DNA of 64,000 nucleotides, from contig JAHQWK010000002.1 of assembly GCA_029856145.1 (NCBI GenBank), positions 62,001-126,000 on the forward strand, given 5' to 3'. Below the pieces are notes generated by a model. It saw nothing but the letters and a program-made list of their open reading frames with translations, did not search any database and was not told the DNA's origin. The position numbers were made by a program, and so were the translations under genes. The stretch comes from Promethearchaeia archaeon. Lineage in GTDB: Archaea > Asgardarchaeota > Lokiarchaeia > Sigyniarchaeales > SOKP01. Below, in pieces: positions 27,647 to 36,770 of this stretch (positions are counted from its first letter, which is position 1; every line of letters begins with the position of its first letter).

Positions 27647-27771
27647 TTCATAGCGACATAAAAAGCTATCATAAGAAAATATCAATAATCTTCCAGCCCC
27701 TTGTAAATTATAATACTGAACCATCATTATCTTCATAATTTTCCATATATTCTTACATTAATCACAGGGCA

Positions 27772-28782
27772 ATGGAAGATAAAGAGGTATTAATTGCATA
27801 TAATCAAGAATTGGGGAGAATCTTTAAGATAGGTTATGGACTGCCAAAAAATCCCAAGAATTATACCTGGCTTTGCAAAAATTGTAAGAAACCTGTCTTT
27901 TATAATGAACATTTAAATTGTTTTAAGCATCGTGGATTGAAACCTGAAGGATTCGAACCTGAAACAATTGAACATAAGACAATGAAAGATTATTGGTATA
28001 ACATCTTTCCGAAATTTAATCCTATCTACAAACGTGAAAAAGAATATTGGTTAGAGGATCAAGTCGCGGATGTCTATTTTGAAACCAGAGAAGAAAAAAA
28101 AGTAGCAATTGAATGTCAAAATTCACCGATCACTTCTAAAAAGCTTATAGAACGAACGAAAAAATATGCAAAAAAGGATATTTACGTGCTCTGGATATTT
28201 AATGGTTCAGGTACGTGTGTATCTGAGCATAAAGCACCGCTTAATATGGATAAAGTTAGAGTGTTGGGAGTAGAAAAGAGAGTTCAGAAATTATATGGTG
28301 GACGAGTGTATTATATGAATGTAAAAGGAGAACTTACCTTCGAAGAACCTTATGCACTTCACTACTCTCCGTATTTTGAAAATCAAGTATCAGAAACCAG
28401 TATTTATGGTCATGATAAATATTATAAAGAATTTCAAAGTACCACTCATGGTTATATTTCAACCTATAAAATCGTATATAATGACTATAATGGGTATAAA
28501 CTTGCACGATTTATGGATAAGAATGTGAGTATATCCTGTACTGAACAACTTCTTATTTGTATAAATGAATATTGTAATAGAAAAATGAGAGAAGATAATC
28601 TTGAAGAAGGTGAAGAGGTCAAAATACCGGTGGAATATCTGATTGATCTTGTTAAGGAAGAATTCGGATATTACTTGCCCTATCTCATTCTAAAAAGGTC
28701 GAAACGGATAAAAAAAGTGAGATCTGAAAAAGTCTTGGATGATAAGTATCAAGTAAAAGATATAATAACAGTTAAAATCTAA
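27772..28782 (+). CDS. CoiA-like nuclease-domain protein
   Basis: A 336-residue protein resembling competence protein CoiA. A zinc-binding N-terminus (LCKNCKKPVFYNEHLNCFKH) is followed by EHKTMKDYWYN and the PD-(D/E)XK-like core: VADVYFETREEKKVAIECQN, with Asp and Glu-x-Gln as metal ligands. Then comes the family's SPITSKKLIERTKKYAKKDI and a strand YVLWIFNG. The C-terminal third is unfamiliar. CoiA is needed for natural transformation in Firmicutes, and related nucleases occur on mobile elements. Here it lies among HNH genes and orphans, which favours a mobile-element or defence role over competence. All core residues appear intact. Confidence 0.7.
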   Translation: MEDKEVLIAYNQELGRIFKIGYGLPKNPKNYTWLCKNCKKPVFYNEHLNCFKHRGLKPEGFEPETIEHKTMKDYWYNIFPKFNPIYKREKEYWLEDQVADVYFETREEKKVAIECQNSPITSKKLIERTKKYAKKDIYVLWIFNGSGTCVSEHKAPLNMDKVRVLGVEKRVQKLYGGRVYYMNVKGELTFEEPYALHYSPYFENQVSETSIYGHDKYYKEFQSTTHGYISTYKIVYNDYNGYKLARFMDKNVSISCTEQLLICINEYCNRKMREDNLEEGEEVKIPVEYLIDLVKEEFGYYLPYLILKRSKRIKKVRSEKVLDDKYQVKDIITVKI

Positions 28783-28905
28783 AACATTATAAAAAGGATT
28801 TTCTAAAATTGTAAGAAGCGTTTAATAAATATCCTAAGAAAGTGGAAACTGAAATGAGATATTTTAACTAATTCCTTACTATCTTGAAAAGGAAAAATAG
28901 GGATT

Positions 28906-29070
28906 TTAGTATAGATGATTTGATTTTAGATCCTTGCATTTTTGAATGAATTCTGAGCATACTTTACATCGAGAAACATGACAATGCTCGTTCTTTGGCA
29001 AGACGCAGAGATGAATAAATGGACATGAAAAAAGATCATTTTCAGGATAATTTCTAATTTCACTTGTCAT
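28906..29070 (-). CDS. Small Cys/His-rich protein (54 aa)
   Basis: A 54-codon gene with seven-plus potential metal ligands (CPFIHLC, then CHVSRCKVCSEF and a final KC). The Cys/His density and clean ATG/TAA make it more than a chance frame. It is alone on the minus strand between the CoiA-like gene and the HEPN operon. It is probably a zinc protein; its function is unknown. Confidence 0.45.
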   Translation of the reverse strand: MTSEIRNYPENDLFSCPFIHLCVLPKNEHCHVSRCKVCSEFIQKCKDLKSNHLY

Positions 29071-29283
29071 AATTATTTTACATTTTACCTTGGCCTTTTT
29101 TAAATAAAAAAATCAGAATGTAGGATTTTAAAACTCTGGAGGGTGTAAAATTTTTAATTCCTTTTTTAAGGGGTTTTTCTTTAAATGTAAAGATTAGAGT
29201 TAAATCTATTTGAATTCAGTAGAAAAGAACAAGAATAAATCAGAAATTAAAAGAAGAGACTTACTTGAAAAGTCCTTTTTCTC

Positions 29284-30996
29284 TCAATATCTATCATTTT
29301 TCTCTAAAAATTCCTGAATTTTATTAATTTCCTGCTGTGAAAACACAGTATTTATTATATAGTTATTAATAATAAATTGGTTCAGAGGTTTCGTATCAGA
29401 GATATTATATTTCTTAGCAACATGGCGAACTTGAAATCTGAGTAAAAAGGATAAAAAATGCAAATAGGTGTTATTTATATGTTTTTTGTTATCATGGAGT
29501 AATTTGTTAATTTGAGCATTGGCCATTTCTTCATGGGTGATTTCGTTTCTAAAACTATTGAATTTTAATAACTTATCTTCGAGATTTTTGGGAAATTTAA
29601 AATTCTTTATTCTTGGTGGAGTCTTGGTTATTCCGTTTTTTCCAAAATTATCTTCATATAGGACATCAAATTGTGTGATAAACCGTAGTACAAATCTAAA
29701 CTTGTCTGAAACTCCATAAAGTTTTACCCAATCTGGAATTTTGAGTTTTTTCATGTTTGAGTTAATAACTTGTCTGATTAATTCTGGAATGGGCTGAGAT
29801 GTTTCCTGTTCCTCGATATTTTTCTTTAGTAATTGGAGTAAATCAGAAAGTTCATTCAATATTGTTAATCGTATTTTGGAAGGTCTTGATTTATCCTTAC
29901 ATACCTTATCTAATTCATTCATTCGTTCAAGAATCCAATTTTTATATGCATTCCAATTCGTTTTTAGGGAAGGAATTGGAGGTATGTCTGATTTATGTTC
30001 TGGCTTCAATAAAGATGGCTGTGAAGTAGAGGAATCTTGTAGAGGAAGATCTAATCCTAACTTTCTAACAATATTTTCAAAATCTACCTGATCTGATTCT
30101 GTAAGTTGATAACCTGATATATTCATCTGATACCATTCTTCCACAAAATCATTTGGAATTCCCTCTTTCCAATGATGATTTTTCAAATATCCATATAGTT
30201 TCTGAGGGTTATATAATTCATCAAGCTCTAAGTGGGCAGGATTGACTTTTTTACTTCTATATTCGTGTAATAATTGGATAAACTCTTTTCCAAGAGCTCT
30301 ATTTGTGGAAATAAGTACTTCATATTCATCTGAAAAATCGTTTAACTTCTTTGGAGTCTTAAATTTCATGTCTTTGGTATCTGGAATATTTATATCATAA
30401 TACTGGCTGGTAAATTCTAATATTGAACTCCAATGTTTCTTATCATATTCACTCAAAATATCAGGTAAAGTTTCTAAAGTACCAGTTTGATTTAATTCTT
30501 TGAATATTCGAGTAGCAGCAATTTTAATTTTTTGAATATTTTCCTGCAAAATATCTTCATCCTGAGAATCTGATATTAGAGAGGTCTCAAACTCTAACTC
30601 TTTAGGAGTAAGGTTATAATTTAAAAATTGGTTATTTTTTTTATTGAAGAACACAAATCTACTTCCATTCGCTAAATTACTGATATTTTCATTGGAATTT
30701 ATGATGCACCTAATACCGTCTAACGCCATCAACTCTTTTACTTTCCCTCTATCCACATTAAAAATAAAGTAAAGAGTGGGATTTTGAGAATAAGAATTTG
30801 AGCTTTCAAATTCTAAGATCTCTTTAAGATTATGTAGTGCGGTGGATTCAAGATCAACTATGTTATATCCTGCGGTAAATATCTCTAACCCATGGAGATG
30901 CTTTAAATCCACATAGGGAAATACCACTAGATTTTTCTGTTGAAAAAATAAGATATTGAGAAATTCCGGTTGGATAAAATCTGATCCTGTATCCAT
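29284..30996 (-). CDS. HEPN-motif effector-like protein in GTPase operon
   Basis: A 570-residue protein, third gene of an operon after a roadblock protein and an MglA-like GTPase. The N-terminal ~130 residues are alpha/beta (NLVVFPYVDLKHLHG), perhaps a sensor or GTPase-contact domain. A charged helical middle follows. Near residue 480 is FNSFRNEITHEEM, the R-x4-H (RNxxxH) motif of HEPN nucleases, set in predicted long helices. HEPN domains are usually RNases in toxin-antitoxin, abortive-infection and CRISPR systems. The start is well supported by AAGGTGAT six bases before the ATG. Control of an HEPN effector by a small-GTPase switch is an inference from gene order. The motif could also be fortuitous in a helical protein. 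Confidence 0.5.
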   Translation of the reverse strand: MDTGSDFIQPEFLNILFFQQKNLVVFPYVDLKHLHGLEIFTAGYNIVDLESTALHNLKEILEFESSNSYSQNPTLYFIFNVDRGKVKELMALDGIRCIINSNENISNLANGSRFVFFNKKNNQFLNYNLTPKELEFETSLISDSQDEDILQENIQKIKIAATRIFKELNQTGTLETLPDILSEYDKKHWSSILEFTSQYYDINIPDTKDMKFKTPKKLNDFSDEYEVLISTNRALGKEFIQLLHEYRSKKVNPAHLELDELYNPQKLYGYLKNHHWKEGIPNDFVEEWYQMNISGYQLTESDQVDFENIVRKLGLDLPLQDSSTSQPSLLKPEHKSDIPPIPSLKTNWNAYKNWILERMNELDKVCKDKSRPSKIRLTILNELSDLLQLLKKNIEEQETSQPIPELIRQVINSNMKKLKIPDWVKLYGVSDKFRFVLRFITQFDVLYEDNFGKNGITKTPPRIKNFKFPKNLEDKLLKFNSFRNEITHEEMANAQINKLLHDNKKHINNTYLHFLSFLLRFQVRHVAKKYNISDTKPLNQFIINNYIINTVFSQQEINKIQEFLEKNDRY

Positions 30997-31035
30997 ATTA
31001 TCACCTTAAATTAAAATTAAATAAAAAAATGGAAT

Positions 31036-31701
31036 TTAATCTTCCTTAAAATAATGAATAATAACTTGAAGTATCAAATCTGTAAACGATTGTACCACAT
31101 TTTCTCCTTGTAATGCTTCAGCGGGATATACTACCAATGTACCGTCGGGATATGATTCTTGGAGTGGAAGGCCCAAATGTAATTTAAAATCTTTTACTGG
31201 AATTGCATCCTTTAAATCTCGTTTATTCAGCTGTATTAAATAGGGAATTTGTTTCGGTTTCGCAAAACTTACCAGCTCTCTGAAACTTCTTTTGTTCTGT
31301 TCAATTTTTTCTGGATTAGAATCACCAATAAACATAATGCCATCTGCCCCATCTAATACATATTCACGAGTTGAGAGAAATCTTTCTTGTCCAGTACATG
31401 TCACCACATGGCATATAATATTAAATGTAACATCGTGTAGTGTAAAATTGAATAGTAAATACAATGAATCCTCCCAGAGTGTCCTTCCTTCCGTAGTTTC
31501 AATAGAATATCCCTTAGTGAGCTTCAACAGATCAAATTTTTCTCTGAGCCTGAAAAAATTGGTGGTTTTCCCACTTTCACCTGGACCCCAATATACGATC
31601 TTAAATTGAATCATGTTCTGGGAATCATTAAAATCAAACTCTTCACTCACTTCCACTTCAATCTGATCTAATTTATCTATATCTCTCTGTTCTAATTCCA
31701 T
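31036..31701 (-). CDS. MglA/Ras-like small GTPase
   Basis: A 221-residue GTPase with an N-terminal extension of ~32 residues. G1 is GPGESGKTTN (39-48) and G2 ETTEGRTLW (68-76). G3 is TCTGQERF, with the usual Asp replaced by Thr as in MglA, and G4 is LNKRD (158-162). G5 is PAEALQGEN, where PAE stands for SAK. GPGxSGKTTN and TTEGRTLW are hallmarks of the MglA/Rup family. The Gln of TGQE, used for hydrolysis in Ras, is present. It lies 23 bases after a roadblock gene, the MglB-type partner that acts as GAP in bacterial polarity. AGGTGAT precedes the ATG. The downstream HEPN-motif gene is the likely output. It is soluble with no lipidation motif. Confidence 0.85.
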   Translation of the reverse strand: MELEQRDIDKLDQIEVEVSEEFDFNDSQNMIQFKIVYWGPGESGKTTNFFRLREKFDLLKLTKGYSIETTEGRTLWEDSLYLLFNFTLHDVTFNIICHVVTCTGQERFLSTREYVLDGADGIMFIGDSNPEKIEQNKRSFRELVSFAKPKQIPYLIQLNKRDLKDAIPVKDFKLHLGLPLQESYPDGTLVVYPAEALQGENVVQSFTDLILQVIIHYFKED

Positions 31702-31724
31702 TTAATCACCTGAGATTTTGAATC

Positions 31725-32276
31725 TTAAGAAATGGTTCCGATCTTATCTTTAAATATCTGCTTCTTGAGCTCTTTGATATGTTCTTTAATTTCTCTTTCT
31801 GGCATCTTCAGAACATTTTTCATGTGCTCGTTTTTCTCGATCTCTTCTTTAATTTTCTGAGCAAACTTACTCATCTGAAGGATCATTACGCCTAAATTTA
31901 CCTCGTTATCGGTTAATAATACAATAAGAATGTCTCGTTTTCCTTTCTTCTGAAGCTCAATGTTTCCTATGGATTTGACAAATAATCGCATATCACTGTA
32001 GATAATTGTGGCACGTTCTAACGATTCAGTTTCAAAAAAATCTTGCCCTTGCCGTGCGACTCCGTATAAAGCTGCTCCAATCGAGCTTAAATCCCAATAA
32101 TTCAGCTTTCGGTCAAATCGGGAATCGATGGCAATAATCTTTGCATCTTGATCTATTGTTATTAGACCGTAGATATATCCTTTTCGGGTTAATATCCCGT
32201 AGTTATATCTAATATCGTCTAACACTTCGGTTATTTTATTTTGGTATAAAACCTTTGGTATATGAGTTAACGTCAT
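31725..32276 (-). CDS. Roadblock/LC7 (MglB-like) protein
   Basis: A 183-residue protein with a roadblock fold from ~25 to 140: GLITIDQDAKIIAIDSRF, then the helix SSIGAALYGVARQG, strands RATIIYSDMRLFVKSIG and LIVLLTDNEVNLG, and the last helix MSKFAQKIKEEIE. A charged coil forms the C-terminus. It is the first gene of the operon, just upstream of the MglA-like GTPase. In bacteria MglB roadblock dimers stimulate MglA, so a GAP or scaffold role is likely by family. It is divergent from the large TPR gene, with a ~145-base shared promoter region. Confidence 0.75.
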   Translation of the reverse strand: MTLTHIPKVLYQNKITEVLDDIRYNYGILTRKGYIYGLITIDQDAKIIAIDSRFDRKLNYWDLSSIGAALYGVARQGQDFFETESLERATIIYSDMRLFVKSIGNIELQKKGKRDILIVLLTDNEVNLGVMILQMSKFAQKIKEEIEKNEHMKNVLKMPEREIKEHIKELKKQIFKDKIGTIS

Positions 32277-32421
32277 TTTTTTCCTTATATTGTAATTTTG
32301 TTAGAAGAAGATAATATGAAGAGTATTTAAAGAAAAAATTAGGAGAGTCCGAAAAAATAGATATAAATAAGAATCCAAATAATAATATCATTATATGTCA
32401 AAAATCCATTAGTTTAAGAAA

Positions 32422-34533
32422 ATGTCAGAATTTAGTAAATATTTAGATTTAGCACAGAAATATAGCAAAAAGAGGAAGTCTAAAAAAGCTATTGATAATT
32501 GGAAGAAAGTGGTTCAAATAAAGCCAGAATTTCAAGAAGCATGGATATTAATGGGAGAAGAGTATGAAAAAATTAATGATATAAAATCGGCTCTTAAATG
32601 TTACAATAAAGCGTTAGAATATGGGCACATTTATGAAGCAAGAGAGCATATACAAAAACTTGAATCGTCTAAGAACAAATTAGATATAAAGAATTTAACA
32701 GGTGCTCAAAAAAAGAGAATGTCTCAACTTTTTGATAAGATGACTGGCATATTACCCACACCAATTCCTGGAATAGCAATGCAAATTGCATTTCCCGAAA
32801 GAAAAGCTAATGTAAACATAATTAGAGAGGAATTGTATAAGCAAGGGCTCTTAGAATTAGCACAAGAGAATTATGACAAAGCATTAAAAAGCTGGAAGGA
32901 ATTCTCTCTTAGAAGACCGGATTCATTTGAAGTGTGGAGTGGGTTGGGATTAGTCTATCTGAAAATGGGAAAGTATTCCGAATCTATTAAGGTGATAGAA
33001 AAAGCATTAAAAATAAATCATTCAAATCCGTTAGATTGGGAGAGATTAGGAATCGCAATCGTTTTCGATGCTCAAGAAAAACATGGGGAAGATTATGTAT
33101 TGAGACATGTCATGCCAAAATCCATTGAGTATTTTGAAAAGGCATTAGAATATAGTGATCCGAGAAGGATTGACCTATTGCATAAAATAGGCATCTCTTA
33201 TGCGTCTATAGGCAAATTCAATAAAGCTATTGAATACGTGGAGGAATATTTAGAGCAAAAACCAGATGATATCGAAGCGTTAAAACATCTTGAAGCGTTA
33301 AAAGAGCAAGCACAAGCATTTAGTAAATGCGTAGAATGTGGACTTAAAAACGCAATAGGAAGTGAAGTATGCTCTAACTGTGGGGCAAACTTACTTGATG
33401 ATATATTTGTGGCAAAGGCATTATCTACTCCTTTTCATTCTAAGGAAAATGTAAATCTTTTTGATAAAGGAATGAATTTCATTCAAAATAGAGATCCACA
33501 AGCTGCTATTAAATGCTTTCAAAAAATTCTTAAAAATGAACCGAATCATGCGGTCACATTGGAGAAATTAGGACTTGGTTATATCACAACCAATCAACCC
33601 CAAGAGGCAATAAAAACCTTTGAAAAATTACTCTCGTTAGATCCCGATCAAATGATGGCCCTAGACAATCTTTCTAATTTATATTCTCAGACAAATAATA
33701 GTACCAAATTACGCAACATTATAGATAGAATATATAATGCAAAGGACAAATATACTAACTATATAATCCAAATTGGAAATGAGTTTGCAAAAGAGGGAGG
33801 CTTCAATTTTGCGGTGAAGTATTGGGCAAAAGCATTTACCTTCGATCCAGAAAATAAAGACTTAATCAATAAGTTAGAAGGAATTATGCAAAACCAAGCT
33901 TATTGGAATCGAATTCCACCCCCAGTCCAAGCAACAGTAAAACAGTTACTCTCCACCTCATTTACTTACATTTTGAAAGGATATAATGTTGATATCGATG
34001 ATATAAAGGCGCATAGGAAAGAACAAGAAAAAAACTATCCCGGGTCGGCTACAGGAGGAAAAATAGAAAATAAAGAAGTAGGCAATCTTTATAATAAAGC
34101 AGGGTCACTGAAAGAAAATCAAAGGTATTCAGAAGCTATAGCCGTTCTACTTGACGCCGTAAAATTAGATCCTGATGTTCCAATCCTTTATGAGCAAATA
34201 GGAGTCAATTATCATTTAAACAAAGACACTCAAAATGCAATAAAATACCTTGAGAAATCAATAGAGTTAAATCCCTATCAAGTATTAGCATGGGAGAATT
34301 TAGCTGCTATCTATAATAATCTCGGAAACACCAGAAAGGCAGAGGAAATACTTAGAAAATTAAACAGTTTTGGTCCTATGTACGCAAATTATATGATTGA
34401 TAGTGGGAAATCGGCGTTTCGAAAAAATATGATTCAGTCGGCAGCACTTTGCTGGGGAAAAGCATTAATGGCGGATCCTAATAATAAGGAGGCGCAAATC
34501 TATTTAACAATGCTCAAGCAACGCTTCACATAG
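32422..34533 (+). CDS. Large TPR protein with internal zinc ribbon
   Basis: A 703-residue scaffold with more than ten tetratricopeptide repeats in three blocks: ~8-85, ~140-295 and ~335-430, with further repeats at 545-700. A zinc ribbon (CVECGL...CSNCG, near 303-320) separates the second and third blocks. Typical repeat wording is AWILMGEEYEKINDIKSALK. There are no membrane segments or catalytic motifs. It leads a plus-strand run with the XPD-like helicase and a second TPR protein, and is divergent from the roadblock-GTPase-HEPN operon. TPRs bind peptides or partner proteins; the ribbon may contact nucleic acid. Cargo is unknown. Confidence 0.8.
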   Translation: MSEFSKYLDLAQKYSKKRKSKKAIDNWKKVVQIKPEFQEAWILMGEEYEKINDIKSALKCYNKALEYGHIYEAREHIQKLESSKNKLDIKNLTGAQKKRMSQLFDKMTGILPTPIPGIAMQIAFPERKANVNIIREELYKQGLLELAQENYDKALKSWKEFSLRRPDSFEVWSGLGLVYLKMGKYSESIKVIEKALKINHSNPLDWERLGIAIVFDAQEKHGEDYVLRHVMPKSIEYFEKALEYSDPRRIDLLHKIGISYASIGKFNKAIEYVEEYLEQKPDDIEALKHLEALKEQAQAFSKCVECGLKNAIGSEVCSNCGANLLDDIFVAKALSTPFHSKENVNLFDKGMNFIQNRDPQAAIKCFQKILKNEPNHAVTLEKLGLGYITTNQPQEAIKTFEKLLSLDPDQMMALDNLSNLYSQTNNSTKLRNIIDRIYNAKDKYTNYIIQIGNEFAKEGGFNFAVKYWAKAFTFDPENKDLINKLEGIMQNQAYWNRIPPPVQATVKQLLSTSFTYILKGYNVDIDDIKAHRKEQEKNYPGSATGGKIENKEVGNLYNKAGSLKENQRYSEAIAVLLDAVKLDPDVPILYEQIGVNYHLNKDTQNAIKYLEKSIELNPYQVLAWENLAAIYNNLGNTRKAEEILRKLNSFGPMYANYMIDSGKSAFRKNMIQSAALCWGKALMADPNNKEAQIYLTMLKQRFT

Positions 34534-34682
34534 ATTAAAAAAAAATAGATATTATTAAAAGTTTTTATGACAATAACAACATATAAGTTGAAAATCCTCA
34601 TAACATTATTATTCCTCCGAAATATCAAATTCTTTTTTATTTCTTTTTTTCTTTAAATAAATTCTAACTTCAATGCTAATAT

Positions 34683-36662
34683 ATGATAAAAAATTCAAAA
34701 TATAGTCAGTTCTTCCCTTATCCTTCATTTCGCTTAGAACAAGAAGAGATTATCGAAAAAATTGAACGCAGTACGAGGTTAAACAAAAACACCTTACTCG
34801 TCGCACCAAACGGAACAGGAAAAACTATTATGGCTTTAAGTGCTCTTCTTCCAGTAGCTTTAGAACGAGGGTTAAAGATTATCTATATGTGTAGAACCCA
34901 CACTCAATCTGATAGAGTTATTAAAGAATTAAAGAAAATTCATCATACGTGCCCTAAAGGAAACTTAAGAGTATTTGGACTTTCGATTCGTGGAAGAAAT
35001 GAGATGTGTCTAAATAATACTCTGCTACGACTTAAAGCAAACCCGTCTGAAGCGATGGCGATTTGTAAAAGTCTGAGAGTAAATAAGAATTGCGCATTTT
35101 ATCGAAATATAAAAACATCTACAAATGGCTTCAAAAACTTGGATATGTATCAATTTACAGAACCTGTAAATGCTGAGGAATTAATTAAATTATGTAAGGA
35201 AAAACGCTATTGTCCTTACTTCTTGTCAAAACGATTCTTAAAAGATATACCTATTATCGTGTGTAACTTTCAATGGATATTTAATCCGGATATCCATTTC
35301 AGGTTTCTAAAATTGTTAGATACGAGCCTTGAAAAATGTATTCTAGTTATTGATGAGTGCCATAATATCATCGATGTGGCCACACAAGTAAATTCTGAAA
35401 AATTAATTCCTTACTTCCTTACATCATGCCTAAATGATATGTATGATCTCAGGCTATCTGAAAAGTATGTTCAATTTGTGAATTTCCTAAAAAATCATTT
35501 GTCACAAAAAATACGAGATTTACGTTCTGGAGAATATGCAATTAACGCTGCTGAGTTTTTATCAAACCTTTGTAAAAGATTAAAACTTAAGAATTTTTCA
35601 GAGTTTCCCATTTTTTTAATGAATTTACTTACAGAATATGACAGCAAAAAAGAATCACTTAAAAAATCTGATAATAAAGAAGTATCAAAAGATAATATCA
35701 AGTATTTGGTTAAGTTCTGGATGAGATGGCGTGAAAAGTGTGATTCTAAGAAATTTTTCTTCTGCTATCATGTAAAGAAGAGTGGAAGTAGAAAGTTTAT
35801 TGCCATGGAAATCGTGGCATTGGATCCTCGGGATATTACCCTACAAATATTTAAGAAAAGCTATGCATGTCTAAATCTTACCGGCACTGTAAATCCCTAT
35901 GTGTATAAACATTTGACGGGATTACATTGGAAAAAAGAGGGATATACTGAAATAATTGCTCAATCTCCGTTTAACAGTCGTAATATCTTAGCGCTGATTA
36001 CTGAGGGGGTGAATACAGCAAAAGATAATCGAAATCCCTTCATGTATCGAAAAATACTTGGAAAAATAGAAGAAGTAGTGGCAAATACTCCTGCTAATAT
36101 TGGTATTTTTTGTGCCTCCTACACTATTCTAAAAGGCTTAACTGATAAATATCACCAACCTGATATAGAATCCATAATCCGAAAATATGGGAAACGAGTA
36201 TATATTGAAGAATCGAACATTTCTGCTTCTCAAAATAGTAAAAAACTTGAAAATTTTAAAAAAGCTTCTAAAGAAGGTGGTGCTGTCTTATTAGGAGTTT
36301 GTGGAGGGAGGAATTCTGAAGGGGAAGATTATCCGGGTGATTTTATGAATGCAGTAATCATTGTCGGAATTCCATATCACCGACCTACACCACGAGTAGA
36401 AGCGAAAATTAAGTATTATAATAAAGAATTTCATAACAAAGGGTGGATGTTTGCTTACTTAAATCCGGCAATGCAGAGGGCAAATCAAGCTTCGGGTAGA
36501 CCGATTCGTAAAGAGTCAGATAAAGGGGTTATTGTGTTCATGGATGACAGGTTTAAAGATAAGATGGGATGGATTTCAGAGTGGGTAAGAAAAGAAATAA
36601 AACTTGTTCTTGATAAAAAGGGAATCTTAACTAATAGTATAGGAAAATTCTGGAGAACCTAA
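34683..36662 (+). CDS. XPD/DinG-family (Rad3-like) SF2 helicase
   Basis: A 659-residue helicase. Motif I is LLVAPNGTGKTIMAL near 38-52, and motif II is VIDECHNIID (DECH in place of DEAH) near 222-231. Motif VI is QASGRPIRKESDKGVIVF near 605. Four Cys between motifs I and II (EMC, AIC, KNC, RYCPYF; residues ~105-180) match the 4Fe-4S cluster of XPD, FANCJ and DinG, which couples ATP use to 5'-3' unwinding. Length is normal for archaeal XPD. Its setting between two TPR genes rather than repair genes suggests an accessory paralogue, perhaps part of a defence or element-maintenance module. All key residues are present, so it should be active. Confidence 0.85.
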   Translation: MIKNSKYSQFFPYPSFRLEQEEIIEKIERSTRLNKNTLLVAPNGTGKTIMALSALLPVALERGLKIIYMCRTHTQSDRVIKELKKIHHTCPKGNLRVFGLSIRGRNEMCLNNTLLRLKANPSEAMAICKSLRVNKNCAFYRNIKTSTNGFKNLDMYQFTEPVNAEELIKLCKEKRYCPYFLSKRFLKDIPIIVCNFQWIFNPDIHFRFLKLLDTSLEKCILVIDECHNIIDVATQVNSEKLIPYFLTSCLNDMYDLRLSEKYVQFVNFLKNHLSQKIRDLRSGEYAINAAEFLSNLCKRLKLKNFSEFPIFLMNLLTEYDSKKESLKKSDNKEVSKDNIKYLVKFWMRWREKCDSKKFFFCYHVKKSGSRKFIAMEIVALDPRDITLQIFKKSYACLNLTGTVNPYVYKHLTGLHWKKEGYTEIIAQSPFNSRNILALITEGVNTAKDNRNPFMYRKILGKIEEVVANTPANIGIFCASYTILKGLTDKYHQPDIESIIRKYGKRVYIEESNISASQNSKKLENFKKASKEGGAVLLGVCGGRNSEGEDYPGDFMNAVIIVGIPYHRPTPRVEAKIKYYNKEFHNKGWMFAYLNPAMQRANQASGRPIRKESDKGVIVFMDDRFKDKMGWISEWVRKEIKLVLDKKGILTNSIGKFWRT

Positions 36663-36770
36663 ATTATCTTTAATTTTTCTTTAAATATCTAGAATTCAAT
36701 TTCTAGATAAAAAATGAGATGAGGAATTATTACTGAAAACCAAACTCAGATTAGTATTTTATTCAAGGAA

